64,000 bases of DNA from Promicromonospora sukumoe 327MFSha3.1 (GTDB lineage Bacteria > Actinomycetota > Actinomycetes > Actinomycetales > Cellulomonadaceae), in the NCBI RefSeq assembly GCF_000385135.1, contig NZ_ARQM01000012.1:1-64000 (forward strand), read 5' to 3'. Positions within the stretch are counted from its first letter, which is position 1; each line of letters starts with the position of its first letter. The position numbers were made by a program, and so were the translations under genes. Below are positions 39,615-47,308 of the stretch, in pieces. Below the pieces are notes generated by a model. That model did not search any database. It was given only the letters and a program-made list of their open reading frames with translations, and was not told the DNA's origin.

Positions 39615-40598
39615 ATGCACGCAGTCGTAGCCCGTGAGGCGGGCGGCCCCGAGGTCCTGCAGTACACCGAGCTCCCCGACCCGACGCCGGGACCAGGTCA
39701 GCTCCTGGTCCGCGTCGCTGCGGCGGGCGTGAACTTCATCGACACCTACAAGCGCGCCGGCGTGTACCCGATGCAGTACCCGCACGTGGTGGGCGCCGAG
39801 GGCTCGGGCACCGTCGAGGCGCTGGGCGACGGCGTCACCGGCTTCGCCGTCGGCGACCAGGTGGCCTGGCACGACGGGCCGGGCTCCTACGCGGAGCTCG
39901 TCGCCGTGGACGCCGCCGGCGTCGTGCACGTGCCCGAGGGGCTCGACCTGACCACGGCCGCCGCACTGCCGCTCCAGGGCATCACCGCGCACTACCTGGT
40001 GCGGTCCACGTTCGAGGTGCAGCCCGGGCACGACGTGCTGCTGCACGCCGGTGCGGGCGGCGTCGGGCTGCTGGCCACGCAGCTCGCCGTAGCCCGCGGC
40101 GGGCGCGTGATCACCACGGTCTCGACGCCGGAGAAGGCGGCGCTGTCCGCCGCGGCCGGCGCCGCGCACACCATCGACTACGCCGCGATGTCCGACATCA
40201 CCACCGAGCTGCCCGCCCTGGTGCGCGAGCTCACCGACGGCCAGGGCGTGCACGTCGTGTACGACGGCGTGGGCCGCAGCACCTTCGAGGCGTCGCTGGC
40301 CTCGCTGCGCCCGCGCGGCATGCTCGTCCTGTTCGGCGGGGCGTCGGGCCAGGTGCCGCCGTTCGACCCGCAGCGGCTCAACAAGGGCGGCTCGCTGTTC
40401 CTGACCCGGCCCACGATCGCGCACTACACGCTCACGCGCGGCGAGGTCGAGTGGCGCACCTCGGAGGTGCTCTCGTCCGCGGCGTCGGGCGACCTGGACG
40501 TCCGCATCGGGGCCACCTACTCCCTGGCCGACGCCGCCGAGGCGCACCAGGCGCTGGAGTCCCGCGCCACGACGGGCAAGGTGCTGCTGGTCCCCTGA
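39615..40598 (+). CDS. NAD(P)H:quinone oxidoreductase (zinc-free MDR, QOR type)
   Basis: A 327-aa medium-chain reductase without the zinc-binding Cys set, as in E. coli QorA. GVNFIDTYKRAGVYP (near 34) and the nucleotide-binding LHAGAGGVGLLATQ (near 143) are characteristic. HVVYDGVGRSTFE and an HIGATYSLADAAEAH-like end are also present. It reduces quinones with NADPH. The message is probably leaderless. It is divergent from the arg operon. Confidence 0.92.
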   Translation: MHAVVAREAGGPEVLQYTELPDPTPGPGQLLVRVAAAGVNFIDTYKRAGVYPMQYPHVVGAEGSGTVEALGDGVTGFAVGDQVAWHDGPGSYAELVAVDAAGVVHVPEGLDLTTAAALPLQGITAHYLVRSTFEVQPGHDVLLHAGAGGVGLLATQLAVARGGRVITTVSTPEKAALSAAAGAAHTIDYAAMSDITTELPALVRELTDGQGVHVVYDGVGRSTFEASLASLRPRGMLVLFGGASGQVPPFDPQRLNKGGSLFLTRPTIAHYTLTRGEVEWRTSEVLSSAASGDLDVRIGATYSLADAAEAHQALESRATTGKVLLVP

Positions 40599-40627
40599 GG
40601 AGGGGCCCTGGGGCATCGCCAGAGTCA

Positions 40628-40701
40628 TCGGCAGTTGGCATTGAGATCGGCTCAGGCCTGAGCCGATCTCGATGCCAACTGCCGAGTTTGCCGGGCAAAC
40701 T
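40628..40701 (+). terminator. Two stacked hairpins after the quinone oxidoreductase gene
   Basis: TCGGCAGTTGGCATTGAGAT begins a 29-bp arm (40628-40656) that is complementary to 40657-40685 with one G-U-compatible position and no loop. A second small hairpin AGTTTGC-CGG-GCAAACT follows (40685-40701). They lie 29 nt past the stop. Confidence 0.65.
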
Positions 40702-40777
40702 GCCGACTCCGCCGACGCCGCCCCTCGTCGGATCGGTTTAACGTTGGATCTTTTTCGCCCTCGCTGAGGTCCAGGCC

Positions 40778-40806
40778 TTTACAGCGATCCGTGCGGTGGC
40801 GACAAT
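40778..40806 (+). promoter_or_regulatory. Promoter of the secreted GH43 gene
   Basis: TTTACA (40778-40783), a 17-nt spacer and GACAAT (40801-40806) resemble a sigma-70-type promoter. TTTAACGTTGGAT at about 40737-40749, centred on AACGTT, could be a LacI-family operator upstream. That reading is weak because the outer bases are not symmetric. Confidence 0.55.
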
Positions 40807-40842
40807 TCACCCGTCCGGTTCGTTCCAGCTCGGAGGTTCAAC

Positions 40843-42222
40843 GTGGTACTTCCCCGCTTCTCCCGCGCCCTGGCCACCGGGGTCGCCGTCGCCGCACTGG
40901 CGCTCGGCACCCTCACCACCGGTGCCGCCGTCGCGGCACCCGCGGACGACGCGCCCGCCGGCGACGTCTCCGTCCAGACGACGGTGCGCCCGAGCCTCGT
41001 GCTCGACCGCAACTTCCCCGACCCCGACGTCACGAAGTTCGGCGACACCTACTACGCCTATGCCACGAACGAGGGCAAGAACCTGCCCTGGGCCACGGCG
41101 CCGGACCCGGACGGGCCGTGGACCTACCAGTCCACCGACGCCCTGCCGACGCTCGGGGTCTGGGCCAAGACCGGCCGCACGTGGGCACCCGACGTCTCCC
41201 AGCGCGCCGACGGCAAGTACCTGCTCTACTACACGGCCTGGCACAACGCGTCCGGTCGCCAGTGCCTCGGCGCCGCGCTGGCCGACTCCCCCGGCGGCCC
41301 GTTCGTCCCGGTCGGCAGCGAGCCGCTCATCTGCCCGCTGTCCGACGGCGGCGCCATCGACGCGTCCAGCTTCGTGGACACCGACGGCACCCGGTACATC
41401 CTGTGGAAGAACGACGGCAACGCCATCGGCGCCACCACCTGGATCCACGTGCAGCGCGTGGCCGCGGACGGCATCACGTTCCAGGGCGGCGCCACCCAGG
41501 TGCTGCGCAACGACCGCGCCGACGAGGCCGGCATCATCGAGGCGCCCGTGGTGACCAAGGTGGACGGCAAGTACGTGCTCTTCTACTCGGCCGGCCCGTA
41601 CAGCACCAACTCCTACGGCACGAACTACGCCGTGGCCGACTCCCTCACCGGCCCGTACACCAAGGCCTTCCGGTTCCTCATGACCACCGACTCGCTCGAC
41701 GGCGCCGTGGCCGGACCCGGCGGCGCGGACGTGCTGCGCGACGCCGGCGGCGACAAGCTGATCTTCCACGGTCACCGGGACGCGGGCGGCCGCGGCATGT
41801 ACGTGGCCGACCTCGGCTGGGCCGGTGCCAACCCCGTGGTGCGCGGCAGCCGCGTGCGGTACGAGGCCGAGCGCGGCACCCTGAACAACTGCTCGGTGCG
41901 CGAGAACGCGGCCGGCGCCTCGGACGGCAAGGTCGCCGCGTACATCGACCACGCCGACAGCTCGGTCGACATCGGCGCGATCTACGTGCCGACGTCCGGC
42001 AGCTACACGCTGCACGTGGGCTACGCCAACGGCTCGGTGGAGACGGCGTCGCACACGGTGACGGTCAACGGGACCGCCGCCGGGTCGATCAGCTACCCGA
42101 TCACCGGCTGGGACAACTGGCGGCAGGCCAGCAAGGACATCACGCTCCAGGCCGGCTGGAACACCATCCGCCTGGGCAAGGGGACGGCGTTCACCGAGCT
42201 CGACTACATCGAGGTCGCGTAG
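40843..42222 (+). CDS. Secreted GH43 glycosidase with C-terminal CBM35/6-like module
   Basis: An exported arabinan/xylan-active enzyme, 459 aa. Signal peptide about 1-32 (LTTGAAVAAPAD). The five-bladed propeller is about 50-330: catalytic base Asp in DRNFPDPDVT, the pKa-modulating Asp in TWAPDVS, and the acid Glu in GIIEAPVV. A beta-sandwich carbohydrate-binding module (about 335-459) opens with VRYEAERGTLNN and ends FTELDYIEVA. Activity may be alpha-L-arabinofuranosidase, endo-arabinanase or beta-xylosidase; the sequence alone does not settle this. The GTG start has GGAGG six bases upstream. Confidence 0.9.
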   Translation: MVLPRFSRALATGVAVAALALGTLTTGAAVAAPADDAPAGDVSVQTTVRPSLVLDRNFPDPDVTKFGDTYYAYATNEGKNLPWATAPDPDGPWTYQSTDALPTLGVWAKTGRTWAPDVSQRADGKYLLYYTAWHNASGRQCLGAALADSPGGPFVPVGSEPLICPLSDGGAIDASSFVDTDGTRYILWKNDGNAIGATTWIHVQRVAADGITFQGGATQVLRNDRADEAGIIEAPVVTKVDGKYVLFYSAGPYSTNSYGTNYAVADSLTGPYTKAFRFLMTTDSLDGAVAGPGGADVLRDAGGDKLIFHGHRDAGGRGMYVADLGWAGANPVVRGSRVRYEAERGTLNNCSVRENAAGASDGKVAAYIDHADSSVDIGAIYVPTSGSYTLHVGYANGSVETASHTVTVNGTAAGSISYPITGWDNWRQASKDITLQAGWNTIRLGKGTAFTELDYIEVA

Positions 42223-42246
42223 CCGACGCCGCACCCAGCGGGTCGA

Positions 42247-42301
42247 CAGCCCAGCGATTACGCCCGAGACCGCCACCGTTCCGGGCGCAATCGCTGGGCT
42301 G
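42247..42301 (+). terminator. Long hairpin after the GH43 gene (family A)
   Basis: CAGCCCAGCGATTACGCCCG (42247-42266) pairs with 42282-42301 except at one A-C position, with a 15-nt loop. The sequence is closely related to the hairpins at 26048 and 30735. It lies 24 nt beyond the stop codon. Confidence 0.7.
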
Positions 42302-42321
42302 CGGCACGTTCCGCGCGTGAT

Positions 42322-42341
42322 GTATCTTGACATCAAGATAC
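42322..42341 (+). promoter_or_regulatory. Perfect 9-2-9 palindrome upstream of the methyltransferase gene
   Basis: GTATCTTGA-CA-TCAAGATAC lies 19 nt before the start codon. TATCTTGA/TCAAGATA palindromes are typical of MarR-family operators in actinobacteria. No MarR gene is adjacent, so the regulator would act from elsewhere. Confidence 0.6.
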
Positions 42342-42360
42342 TCGACGGCGAGGAGTTGTG

Positions 42361-43119
42361 ATGGCCGACTGGAACCCCGGCGCATACCTGCAGTACACGG
42401 ACGAGCGGTCCCGGCCGTTCACGGAGCTGGTCGCCCGCGTGCCCGGGACGCCGGCCACGATCGTCGACCTGGGCTGCGGCCCGGGCCACCTGACCCCGGT
42501 GCTCCGCGCCCGCTGGCCCGAGGCGCACGTGACCGGCGTGGACGCCTCCCCCGCCATGATCGAGCGCGCCCGGGAGGCGGACTCGGGCACGGAGTACGTG
42601 CTGGCCGACCTCGCCACCGACACGCACACCGCAGATCTCGTGATCAGCAACGCGGCGCTCCAGTGGGTCCCGGGCCACCGCGACCTCCTGACGACGCTCG
42701 CCGACCGGGCCGCGCAGACCTTCGCGTTCCAGGTGCCGGGCAACCACGACGCGCCCAGCCACGTGCTGCTGCGCGAGGTCGCGGCCCGCGCGCCGTACGC
42801 CGACGTCGTCGGGCCGGTGGAGCGGCGGGCCACCGCCGACCCGGCCGAGTACCTGGAGATCCTGGCCCGGCCGGGCTGGTCCGTGGACGCGTGGGAGACC
42901 ACCTACACGCACGTGCTGCACGGGCCGGACCCGGTGCTGCGCTGGATCTCGGCGACCGGGGCCCAGCCCACGCTCCAGGCGCTCGAGGCCAAGGACCACG
43001 CCCTGCGCGCCCGGTTCGAGGAGGAGTTCGGCGCGGCGCTGCGCGCGGCGTACCCCGAGCACGCGCACGGCACGCCGCTGGCGTTCCGCCGGGTGTTCGT
43101 GGTGGCCACGCGGGTCTGA
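42361..43119 (+). CDS. tam: Trans-aconitate 2-methyltransferase-like SAM methyltransferase
   Basis: A 252-aa class I methyltransferase. The SAM loop IVDLGCGPGHLTPVL lies near residue 35. VTGVDASPAMIERA, and the Tam-type NAALQWVPGHRDLL (near 100) and GNHDAPSHVLLRE, support trans-aconitate methyltransferase. This esterifies a spontaneous aconitase inhibitor. The ATG at 42361 has AGGAG five bases upstream; a GTG three bases earlier would be too close to it. A MarR-type palindrome precedes the gene. Confidence 0.9.
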   Translation: MADWNPGAYLQYTDERSRPFTELVARVPGTPATIVDLGCGPGHLTPVLRARWPEAHVTGVDASPAMIERAREADSGTEYVLADLATDTHTADLVISNAALQWVPGHRDLLTTLADRAAQTFAFQVPGNHDAPSHVLLREVAARAPYADVVGPVERRATADPAEYLEILARPGWSVDAWETTYTHVLHGPDPVLRWISATGAQPTLQALEAKDHALRARFEEEFGAALRAAYPEHAHGTPLAFRRVFVVATRV

Positions 43120-43136
43120 ACCGGGACGACGCCGGC

Positions 43137-43171
43137 CTGACGCCGGGCGCCGGCGCCGGTCCCGGCGTCAG
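43137..43171. terminator. Bidirectional hairpin between tam and the SRPBCC gene
   Basis: CTGACGCCGGG (43137-43147) and CCCGGCGTCAG (43161-43171) form a perfect 11-bp stem with a GC-rich loop. It overlaps the stop codon of the convergent SRPBCC gene. Confidence 0.6.
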
Positions 43172-43599
43172 CCCTGCCGGGTGACCCGCGCCTCGAGCCC
43201 GGCCAGCTCGGTGTCGACGTACTCCCGGGTGCGCTTGCGCACCATGCCGCCGACCAGCCACGCCAGCGAGCCGGTCTGGGTGATCGCGAGCGTCACCTTG
43301 GACCGGCCGTCCGGCAGCGGCTCGACCAGGTGCTCCGCCTGCGTGGTCACGCCCGGCGCCTCGGTGATCCAGGCGAAGTGCCGCGGCGGGTCCCACTCGT
43401 CCATCAGCCAGACCGCGAGCGGCAGCTCCGGCTGCTCGATCCGCACCTGGGTGCCGACGTCGGGCGGGTTGGGGCCGTCGATGATCTCGACCGACCTCAT
43501 CGACGACGTCCAGTCGGGCATGTGCTCGACGTCGGACAGGACCGCCCACACCTCCTCGGGTGTCGCGTCGATCTCGGCGGAGGTGCTGTAGTTCGGCAT
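43168..43599 (-). CDS. SRPBCC-family (polyketide cyclase/START-like) protein
   Basis: A 143-aa helix-grip protein that binds a hydrophobic ligand in a deep cavity. The start STSAEIDATPEEVWAVLSDVEHMPDW and the closing long helix are typical. The function is not predictable from sequence: lipid or metabolite binding, or an aromatase/cyclase-like activity. CAGGAGCACCG before the ATG supports the start. It lies downstream of tenA with 37 nt between them, possibly co-transcribed. Confidence 0.85.
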   Translation of the reverse strand: MPNYSTSAEIDATPEEVWAVLSDVEHMPDWTSSMRSVEIIDGPNPPDVGTQVRIEQPELPLAVWLMDEWDPPRHFAWITEAPGVTTQAEHLVEPLPDGRSKVTLAITQTGSLAWLVGGMVRKRTREYVDTELAGLEARVTRQG

Positions 43600-43636
43600 C
43601 GGTGCTCCTGTCCTCGGGTCGGCGCCGTCGGCGGCG

Positions 43637-44431
43637 TCACCCCCTAGTCTCGGCCTTCGGGGGCGGCGTCGGCCAGGCGGGGTGGGTCAGGCCCTGCTCG
43701 AAGAAGAGGTACTCGTGCACCGACGAGATCTCGAAGGCGCGCAGCATGCGTTCCCGCTGGTCCGGGGAGACCCAGCGGGCGGCGTCGTCCGCCAGGGCGC
43801 ACGCCTGCCGGGTCGCGACCTGGAAGCCCTCGTCGCCGTAGGTGCCGATCCAGGTGGCGTAGGGATGGCCGGCCAGCCCGCCGGGGCGGCGTCGAGCCAG
43901 GTCCACGAGCACGCCGCCGACGTGGGCGTAGAGCCAGTAGCAGGGCAGCAGCGCCGCGATGGTCTCCGCGTAGCTGCCCGACGCCGCGGCGTGCAGGTGG
44001 CCGGTGTACGCCGCGGTCACGGGCGAGGCCTCGACGGCGGCGACGTCGCCCGCGGCGAGCCCGGTATGCGCGCCGAGCCAGTCGCGGTGCAGCGCCGTCT
44101 CGACCTCCAGCGCCGAGACCGACGACCGGACGAGGAAGCCCTGCGCGGCCGGGTCGGGCGCGCTCTGCGCGGCCCGCGCCAGAACGCGCGAGTACTCACG
44201 CAGGTACGCGGCGTCCTGGGCGAGGTAGAACGCGAACGCCTCGGCGGGCAGCGAGCCGTCCGCGAGCGCCGCGATGAACGGCATGTGGTCGACGGCGTCG
44301 CGCCAGCCCGCGATGCGGTCCCAGGCCTCCTCGGTGAAGGGGCGGACGGCGCCGTCGTCGGGCGCGGTGCGGGCAGGGGTAACGGCAGGTGTCTCCGCGG
44401 AGACGGGTACGACAGAGGTCACGATGGACAT
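43637..44431 (-). CDS. tenA: Thiaminase II / aminopyrimidine aminohydrolase TenA
   Basis: It salvages thiamine degradation products by hydrolysing the aminopyrimidine. The 264-aa all-helical protein has the catalytic Cys in LLPCYWLYAHVG (about residue 164) and a Glu in VHEYLFFEQ near the C-terminus. FYLAQDAAYLREYSRVLA is a family block. An N-terminal tail of about 30 residues is low-complexity. The start is ATG 44431, inside the GGCGAAGGGATG end of a TPP riboswitch. A larger frame starting at 44572 crosses the riboswitch and is not used. Confidence 0.93.
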   Translation of the reverse strand: MSIVTSVVPVSAETPAVTPARTAPDDGAVRPFTEEAWDRIAGWRDAVDHMPFIAALADGSLPAEAFAFYLAQDAAYLREYSRVLARAAQSAPDPAAQGFLVRSSVSALEVETALHRDWLGAHTGLAAGDVAAVEASPVTAAYTGHLHAAASGSYAETIAALLPCYWLYAHVGGVLVDLARRRPGGLAGHPYATWIGTYGDEGFQVATRQACALADDAARWVSPDQRERMLRAFEISSVHEYLFFEQGLTHPAWPTPPPKAETRG

Positions 44432-44505
44432 CCCTTCGCCAGCATGATCTGGATCAGGTTCGACGGGTGTGGTCTCAGCCCTGGCAGGGCACCCCGTGTC
44501 ACGTG
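44427..44505 (-). ncRNA. TPP riboswitch (THI element)
   Basis: Read on the minus strand, it shows the conserved ACGGGGTGCCC, GGGCTGAGA, ACCTGATCCAGATCATGCTGGCG and GAAGGGATG blocks of the thiamin pyrophosphate aptamer, given here in pieces. P1 forms between GACA (44500-44497) and TGTC (44430-44427), and the latter includes the TG of the tenA start codon. TPP binding should therefore close the start codon and repress translation. Confidence 0.93.
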
Positions 44506-44537
44506 CCACTGAGGCTACCGGACGCCACGGGCGGTCG

Positions 44538-44543
44538 TAGGCT
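44538..44543 (+). promoter_or_regulatory. -10 element of leaderless LLM oxidoreductase promoter
   Basis: TAGGCT lies 6 nt before the ATG at 44550, as at 39603 and 5222. The tenA leader starts divergently close by. Confidence 0.55.
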
Positions 44544-44549
44544 GCGGCC

Positions 44550-45329
44550 ATGACAGACCGCCCCATCCGCATCGGAGTCCAGCTCCAGCCCCAGCACGCC
44601 GACTACTCGCAGCTTCGTGACGCGGTGCTCCGCGCCGAGGACGCCGGTGTCGACATCATCTTCAACTGGGACCACTTCTACCCGCTCAGCGGCGACCCCG
44701 ACGGCAAGCACTTCGAGTGCTGGACCATGCTCGGCGCGTGGGCCGAGCAGACCGAGCGCGTGGAGATCGGCGCGCTGGTGTCGGGCATCGGCTACCGCAA
44801 CCCCGACCTGCTGGCGGACATGGCGCGGACGGTCGACCACATCTCCGGCGGGCGGCTGATCCTGGGCCTCGGTGCCGGCTGGTTCGAGAAGGACTACGAC
44901 CAGTTCGGCTACGAGTTCGGCACGGCGGGCTCCCGGATCGCGAGCCTGGCCGACGCCATGCCGCGCATCAAGTCCCGGCTGGCGGCCGGCAACCCGGCGC
45001 CCACCCGCGAGATCCCGGTCCTGATCGGCGGTGGCGGGGTGCGCAAGACGCTGCGGATCGTGGCCGAGCACGCCGACATCTGGCACGCGTTCGGCGACGT
45101 GCCGACCCTGACCAGCAAGTCGGCGATCCTGGACGAGCACGGCGCCGCCGTCGGCCGGGACACCGCGAAGCTGGTGGAACGCTCGGTGCAGGCACAGGGT
45201 TCGCCCGAGGAGACGGGCGAGGCCCTGGTGGCGGCCGGCGCCACGCTGTTCACCATCGGGGTGACGGGGCCGGACTACGACCTGTCGACCGCGGAGCGCT
45301 GGATCGCCTGGCGCGACTCCCGCGGCTGA
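44550..45329 (+). CDS. LLM-class F420-dependent oxidoreductase
   Basis: A 259-aa luciferase-like (LLM) TIM-barrel protein of the class that uses coenzyme F420 in actinobacteria. IRIGVQLQPQHADY starts the barrel. NWDHFYPLSGDPDG and the GLGAGWFEKDYDQFGYEFG cofactor-binding block are typical. The substrate is unknown. The start is leaderless by spacing from TAGGCT. Its 3' end overlaps the convergent GH15 gene by 55 nt. Confidence 0.9.
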   Translation: MTDRPIRIGVQLQPQHADYSQLRDAVLRAEDAGVDIIFNWDHFYPLSGDPDGKHFECWTMLGAWAEQTERVEIGALVSGIGYRNPDLLADMARTVDHISGGRLILGLGAGWFEKDYDQFGYEFGTAGSRIASLADAMPRIKSRLAAGNPAPTREIPVLIGGGGVRKTLRIVAEHADIWHAFGDVPTLTSKSAILDEHGAAVGRDTAKLVERSVQAQGSPEETGEALVAAGATLFTIGVTGPDYDLSTAERWIAWRDSRG

Positions 45330-47188
45330 GGCTCGGCCGGGACGGCCGTGGTTCCGGGGCCGGCGGCGCGCTCGCCGTCGGCCCCGGGACCGGCGGCGCG
45401 CCCGGCGAGGCCCTGGCCGAGCCGCAGCGCGCTGTTGACCAGGCCGAGGTGGCTGAACGCCTGGGGCGTGTTGCCGAGGTGGCGCCCGGTACGCACGTCG
45501 TACTCCTCGCTGAGCAGGCCGAGGTCGTTGCGCAGGGTGAGCAGCCGCTCGAACAGGGCGACCGCCTCCTCGACGCGGCCGATGCCGTGCAGCGCGTCGA
45601 CGAGCCAGAAGTTGCACACCAGGAACGTCGCCTCGGAGCCGGGCAGGCCGTCCACCTGGTCGTCCGCCTCGTTGTGGTACCGCCGCAGGAGCCCGTTCTG
45701 GCCGAGCTCGCGCTGAACGGCGTCGACCGTGCCGACCACGCGTGGGTCGTCCCAGGGCAGGAACCCGACCTGCCCGATGAGCAGCAGCGCGGCGTCGAGC
45801 CCGTCGGAGCCGTAGAACTGGGTGAACGTGTTGCGCTCGGCGTCGAACCCGTTGGTGCAGACGTCCTCGTGGATACGGTCGCGGACGGCGCGCCAGCGGT
45901 CCACGGGCTCGTCGACCAGGCCGTACTTCTCGACGGCGCGGACGGCCCGGTCGAAGCCCGCCCAGGCCATGACGCGCGAGTGCACGAACGCGCGGCGCGG
46001 GCCGCGTACCTCCCAGAGCCCGTTGTCGAGGTCGTCCCAGTGCTCCTCCAGGTGCTCCAGGAGCGCGCGCTGCAGCCGCCAGACGTCCTGGTCCTGCTCC
46101 AGCCCTGCCTCCCTCGCCTGGTGCAGGGCGTCGAGCGTCTCGCCCCACACGTCGATCTGGAGCTGGTTCGCCGCCCCGTTGCCGATCCGGACCGGCGCGG
46201 AGCCCTCGAAACCGGGCAGCCACTCGATCGTGTACTCCGGCAGCCGACGGCGCCCGTCGAGCCCGTACATGATCTGCAGGTCCGCGGGGTCGCCGGCGAC
46301 GGCGCGCAGCAGCCACGCCCGCCAGTCCCGGGCCTCGTCGATGAAGCCCGTGCCGATCAGGGCCTGCAGGGTGAGCCCGGCGTCGCGCAGCCAGCAGTAC
46401 CGGTAGTCCCAGTTGCGCTCTCCCCCGATCTCCTCGGGCAGCGACGTCGTGGCCGCCGCGGCGATGGCGCCCGTCGGCGCGTAGGTCAGCGCCTTCAGCG
46501 TGATCAGCGACCGGTGGACGGCGTCGGGCCAGGGGCCGGTGTAGGTGCACCCACCGACCCAGGACCGCCAGAAGTCCTCCGTGTCCGCCAGCGCCGCGTA
46601 CGGGTCCACCGGGTCCTTCGTGGCCAGGTGCGACGCGTGGTAGTTCAGGACGAACGGCACCCGGTCCCCCGGCCCCACGGTGAACTCGGCGCGCAGCACC
46701 GAACCGTCGTTCGCGCCCGCGTGCTCCAACGGCACCGGCGAGTCGATCCGCACCGAGTCCGGGCCGGCGACGGCGCGCAGCGCGTCCCGGTCCCAGGTGA
46801 TCCAGGGCACGATGTCGCCGTAGTCGAACCGGAGCCGGAGCTCGGTGGTCATGGGCACGTGCCCGCTGACGCCCTCGACGATCCGGACCAGGTCGGCCTC
46901 CTCGCCGCGCGGCGGCATGAGGTCGATCACCCGCACCCGCCCCTCGGGCAGGTCCCACTCCGTCTCCAGGATCAGCGTGTCGCCGCGGTAGCGCCGGCTG
47001 GTGCAGGCGCCGCCCGACGTCGGGCCGAGCTGCCACGACCCGTGCCGCTCGTCACCGAGCAGGGCGGCGAAGCAGGCCGGGGAGTCGAACCTCGGCAGAC
47101 ACATCCAGTCGATCGAACCGTCCCGGCCGACCAGAGCCGCGGTCTGGAGGTCCCCGACCAACCCGTAATCCTCGATTCGGCGCGTCAC
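45275..47188 (-). CDS. GH15 glucoamylase/trehalase-like protein
   Basis: A 637-aa cytoplasmic protein of the bacterial GH15 type (glucoamylase or trehalase in mycobacteria). It opens IEDYGLVGDLQTAALVGRDGSIDWMCLPRFDSPACFAALLG, the N-terminal beta-sandwich domain. The (alpha/alpha)6 barrel carries the catalytic-region block GGERNWDYRYCWLRDAGL (near residue 265) and a second acid region near YNEADDQVDGLPG, given as fragments. I place the start at GTG 47188, which lies 6 nt after TAGTCT (47200-47195). A TTG two codons upstream is less likely. Trehalose or maltodextrin breakdown is the likely role. Confidence 0.9.
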   Translation of the reverse strand: MTRRIEDYGLVGDLQTAALVGRDGSIDWMCLPRFDSPACFAALLGDERHGSWQLGPTSGGACTSRRYRGDTLILETEWDLPEGRVRVIDLMPPRGEEADLVRIVEGVSGHVPMTTELRLRFDYGDIVPWITWDRDALRAVAGPDSVRIDSPVPLEHAGANDGSVLRAEFTVGPGDRVPFVLNYHASHLATKDPVDPYAALADTEDFWRSWVGGCTYTGPWPDAVHRSLITLKALTYAPTGAIAAAATTSLPEEIGGERNWDYRYCWLRDAGLTLQALIGTGFIDEARDWRAWLLRAVAGDPADLQIMYGLDGRRRLPEYTIEWLPGFEGSAPVRIGNGAANQLQIDVWGETLDALHQAREAGLEQDQDVWRLQRALLEHLEEHWDDLDNGLWEVRGPRRAFVHSRVMAWAGFDRAVRAVEKYGLVDEPVDRWRAVRDRIHEDVCTNGFDAERNTFTQFYGSDGLDAALLLIGQVGFLPWDDPRVVGTVDAVQRELGQNGLLRRYHNEADDQVDGLPGSEATFLVCNFWLVDALHGIGRVEEAVALFERLLTLRNDLGLLSEEYDVRTGRHLGNTPQAFSHLGLVNSALRLGQGLAGRAAGPGADGERAAGPGTTAVPAEPQPRESRQAIQRSAVDRS

Positions 47189-47194
47189 CGTCAA

Positions 47195-47200
47195 AGACTA
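47195..47200 (-). promoter_or_regulatory. -10 element of leaderless GH15 promoter
   Basis: TAGTCT on the minus strand, 6 nt before the GTG at 47188; no Shine-Dalgarno sequence is present. Confidence 0.5.
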
Positions 47201-47249
47201 GGGTCGGCGCGACCCGGGCACCATGGGTGTACGTCCGCGGATCGTGCTC

Positions 47250-47301
47250 GACGTGTCAGACGTACAGATCCCTCGGGTGACCTGTACGTCTGACACGTCG
47301 G
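47250..47301 (-). terminator. Long hairpin after the secreted unknown gene (family B)
   Basis: CGACGTGTCAGACGTACAG (47250-47268) pairs perfectly with 47283-47301. The loop begins ATCCCT, like the family B hairpin at 20359. It lies 7 nt after the stop of the upstream secreted-protein gene. Confidence 0.7.
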
Positions 47302-47308
47302 GCGGGGC

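Noticed and set aside
40737-40749. LacI-type operator TTTAACGTTGGAT before GH43
   Set aside because: Only the central AACGTT is symmetric; too weak to annotate by itself.
44432-44572. A 47-residue N-terminal extension of TenA
   Set aside because: It is encoded by the TPP riboswitch itself, which ends at the ATG at 44431.
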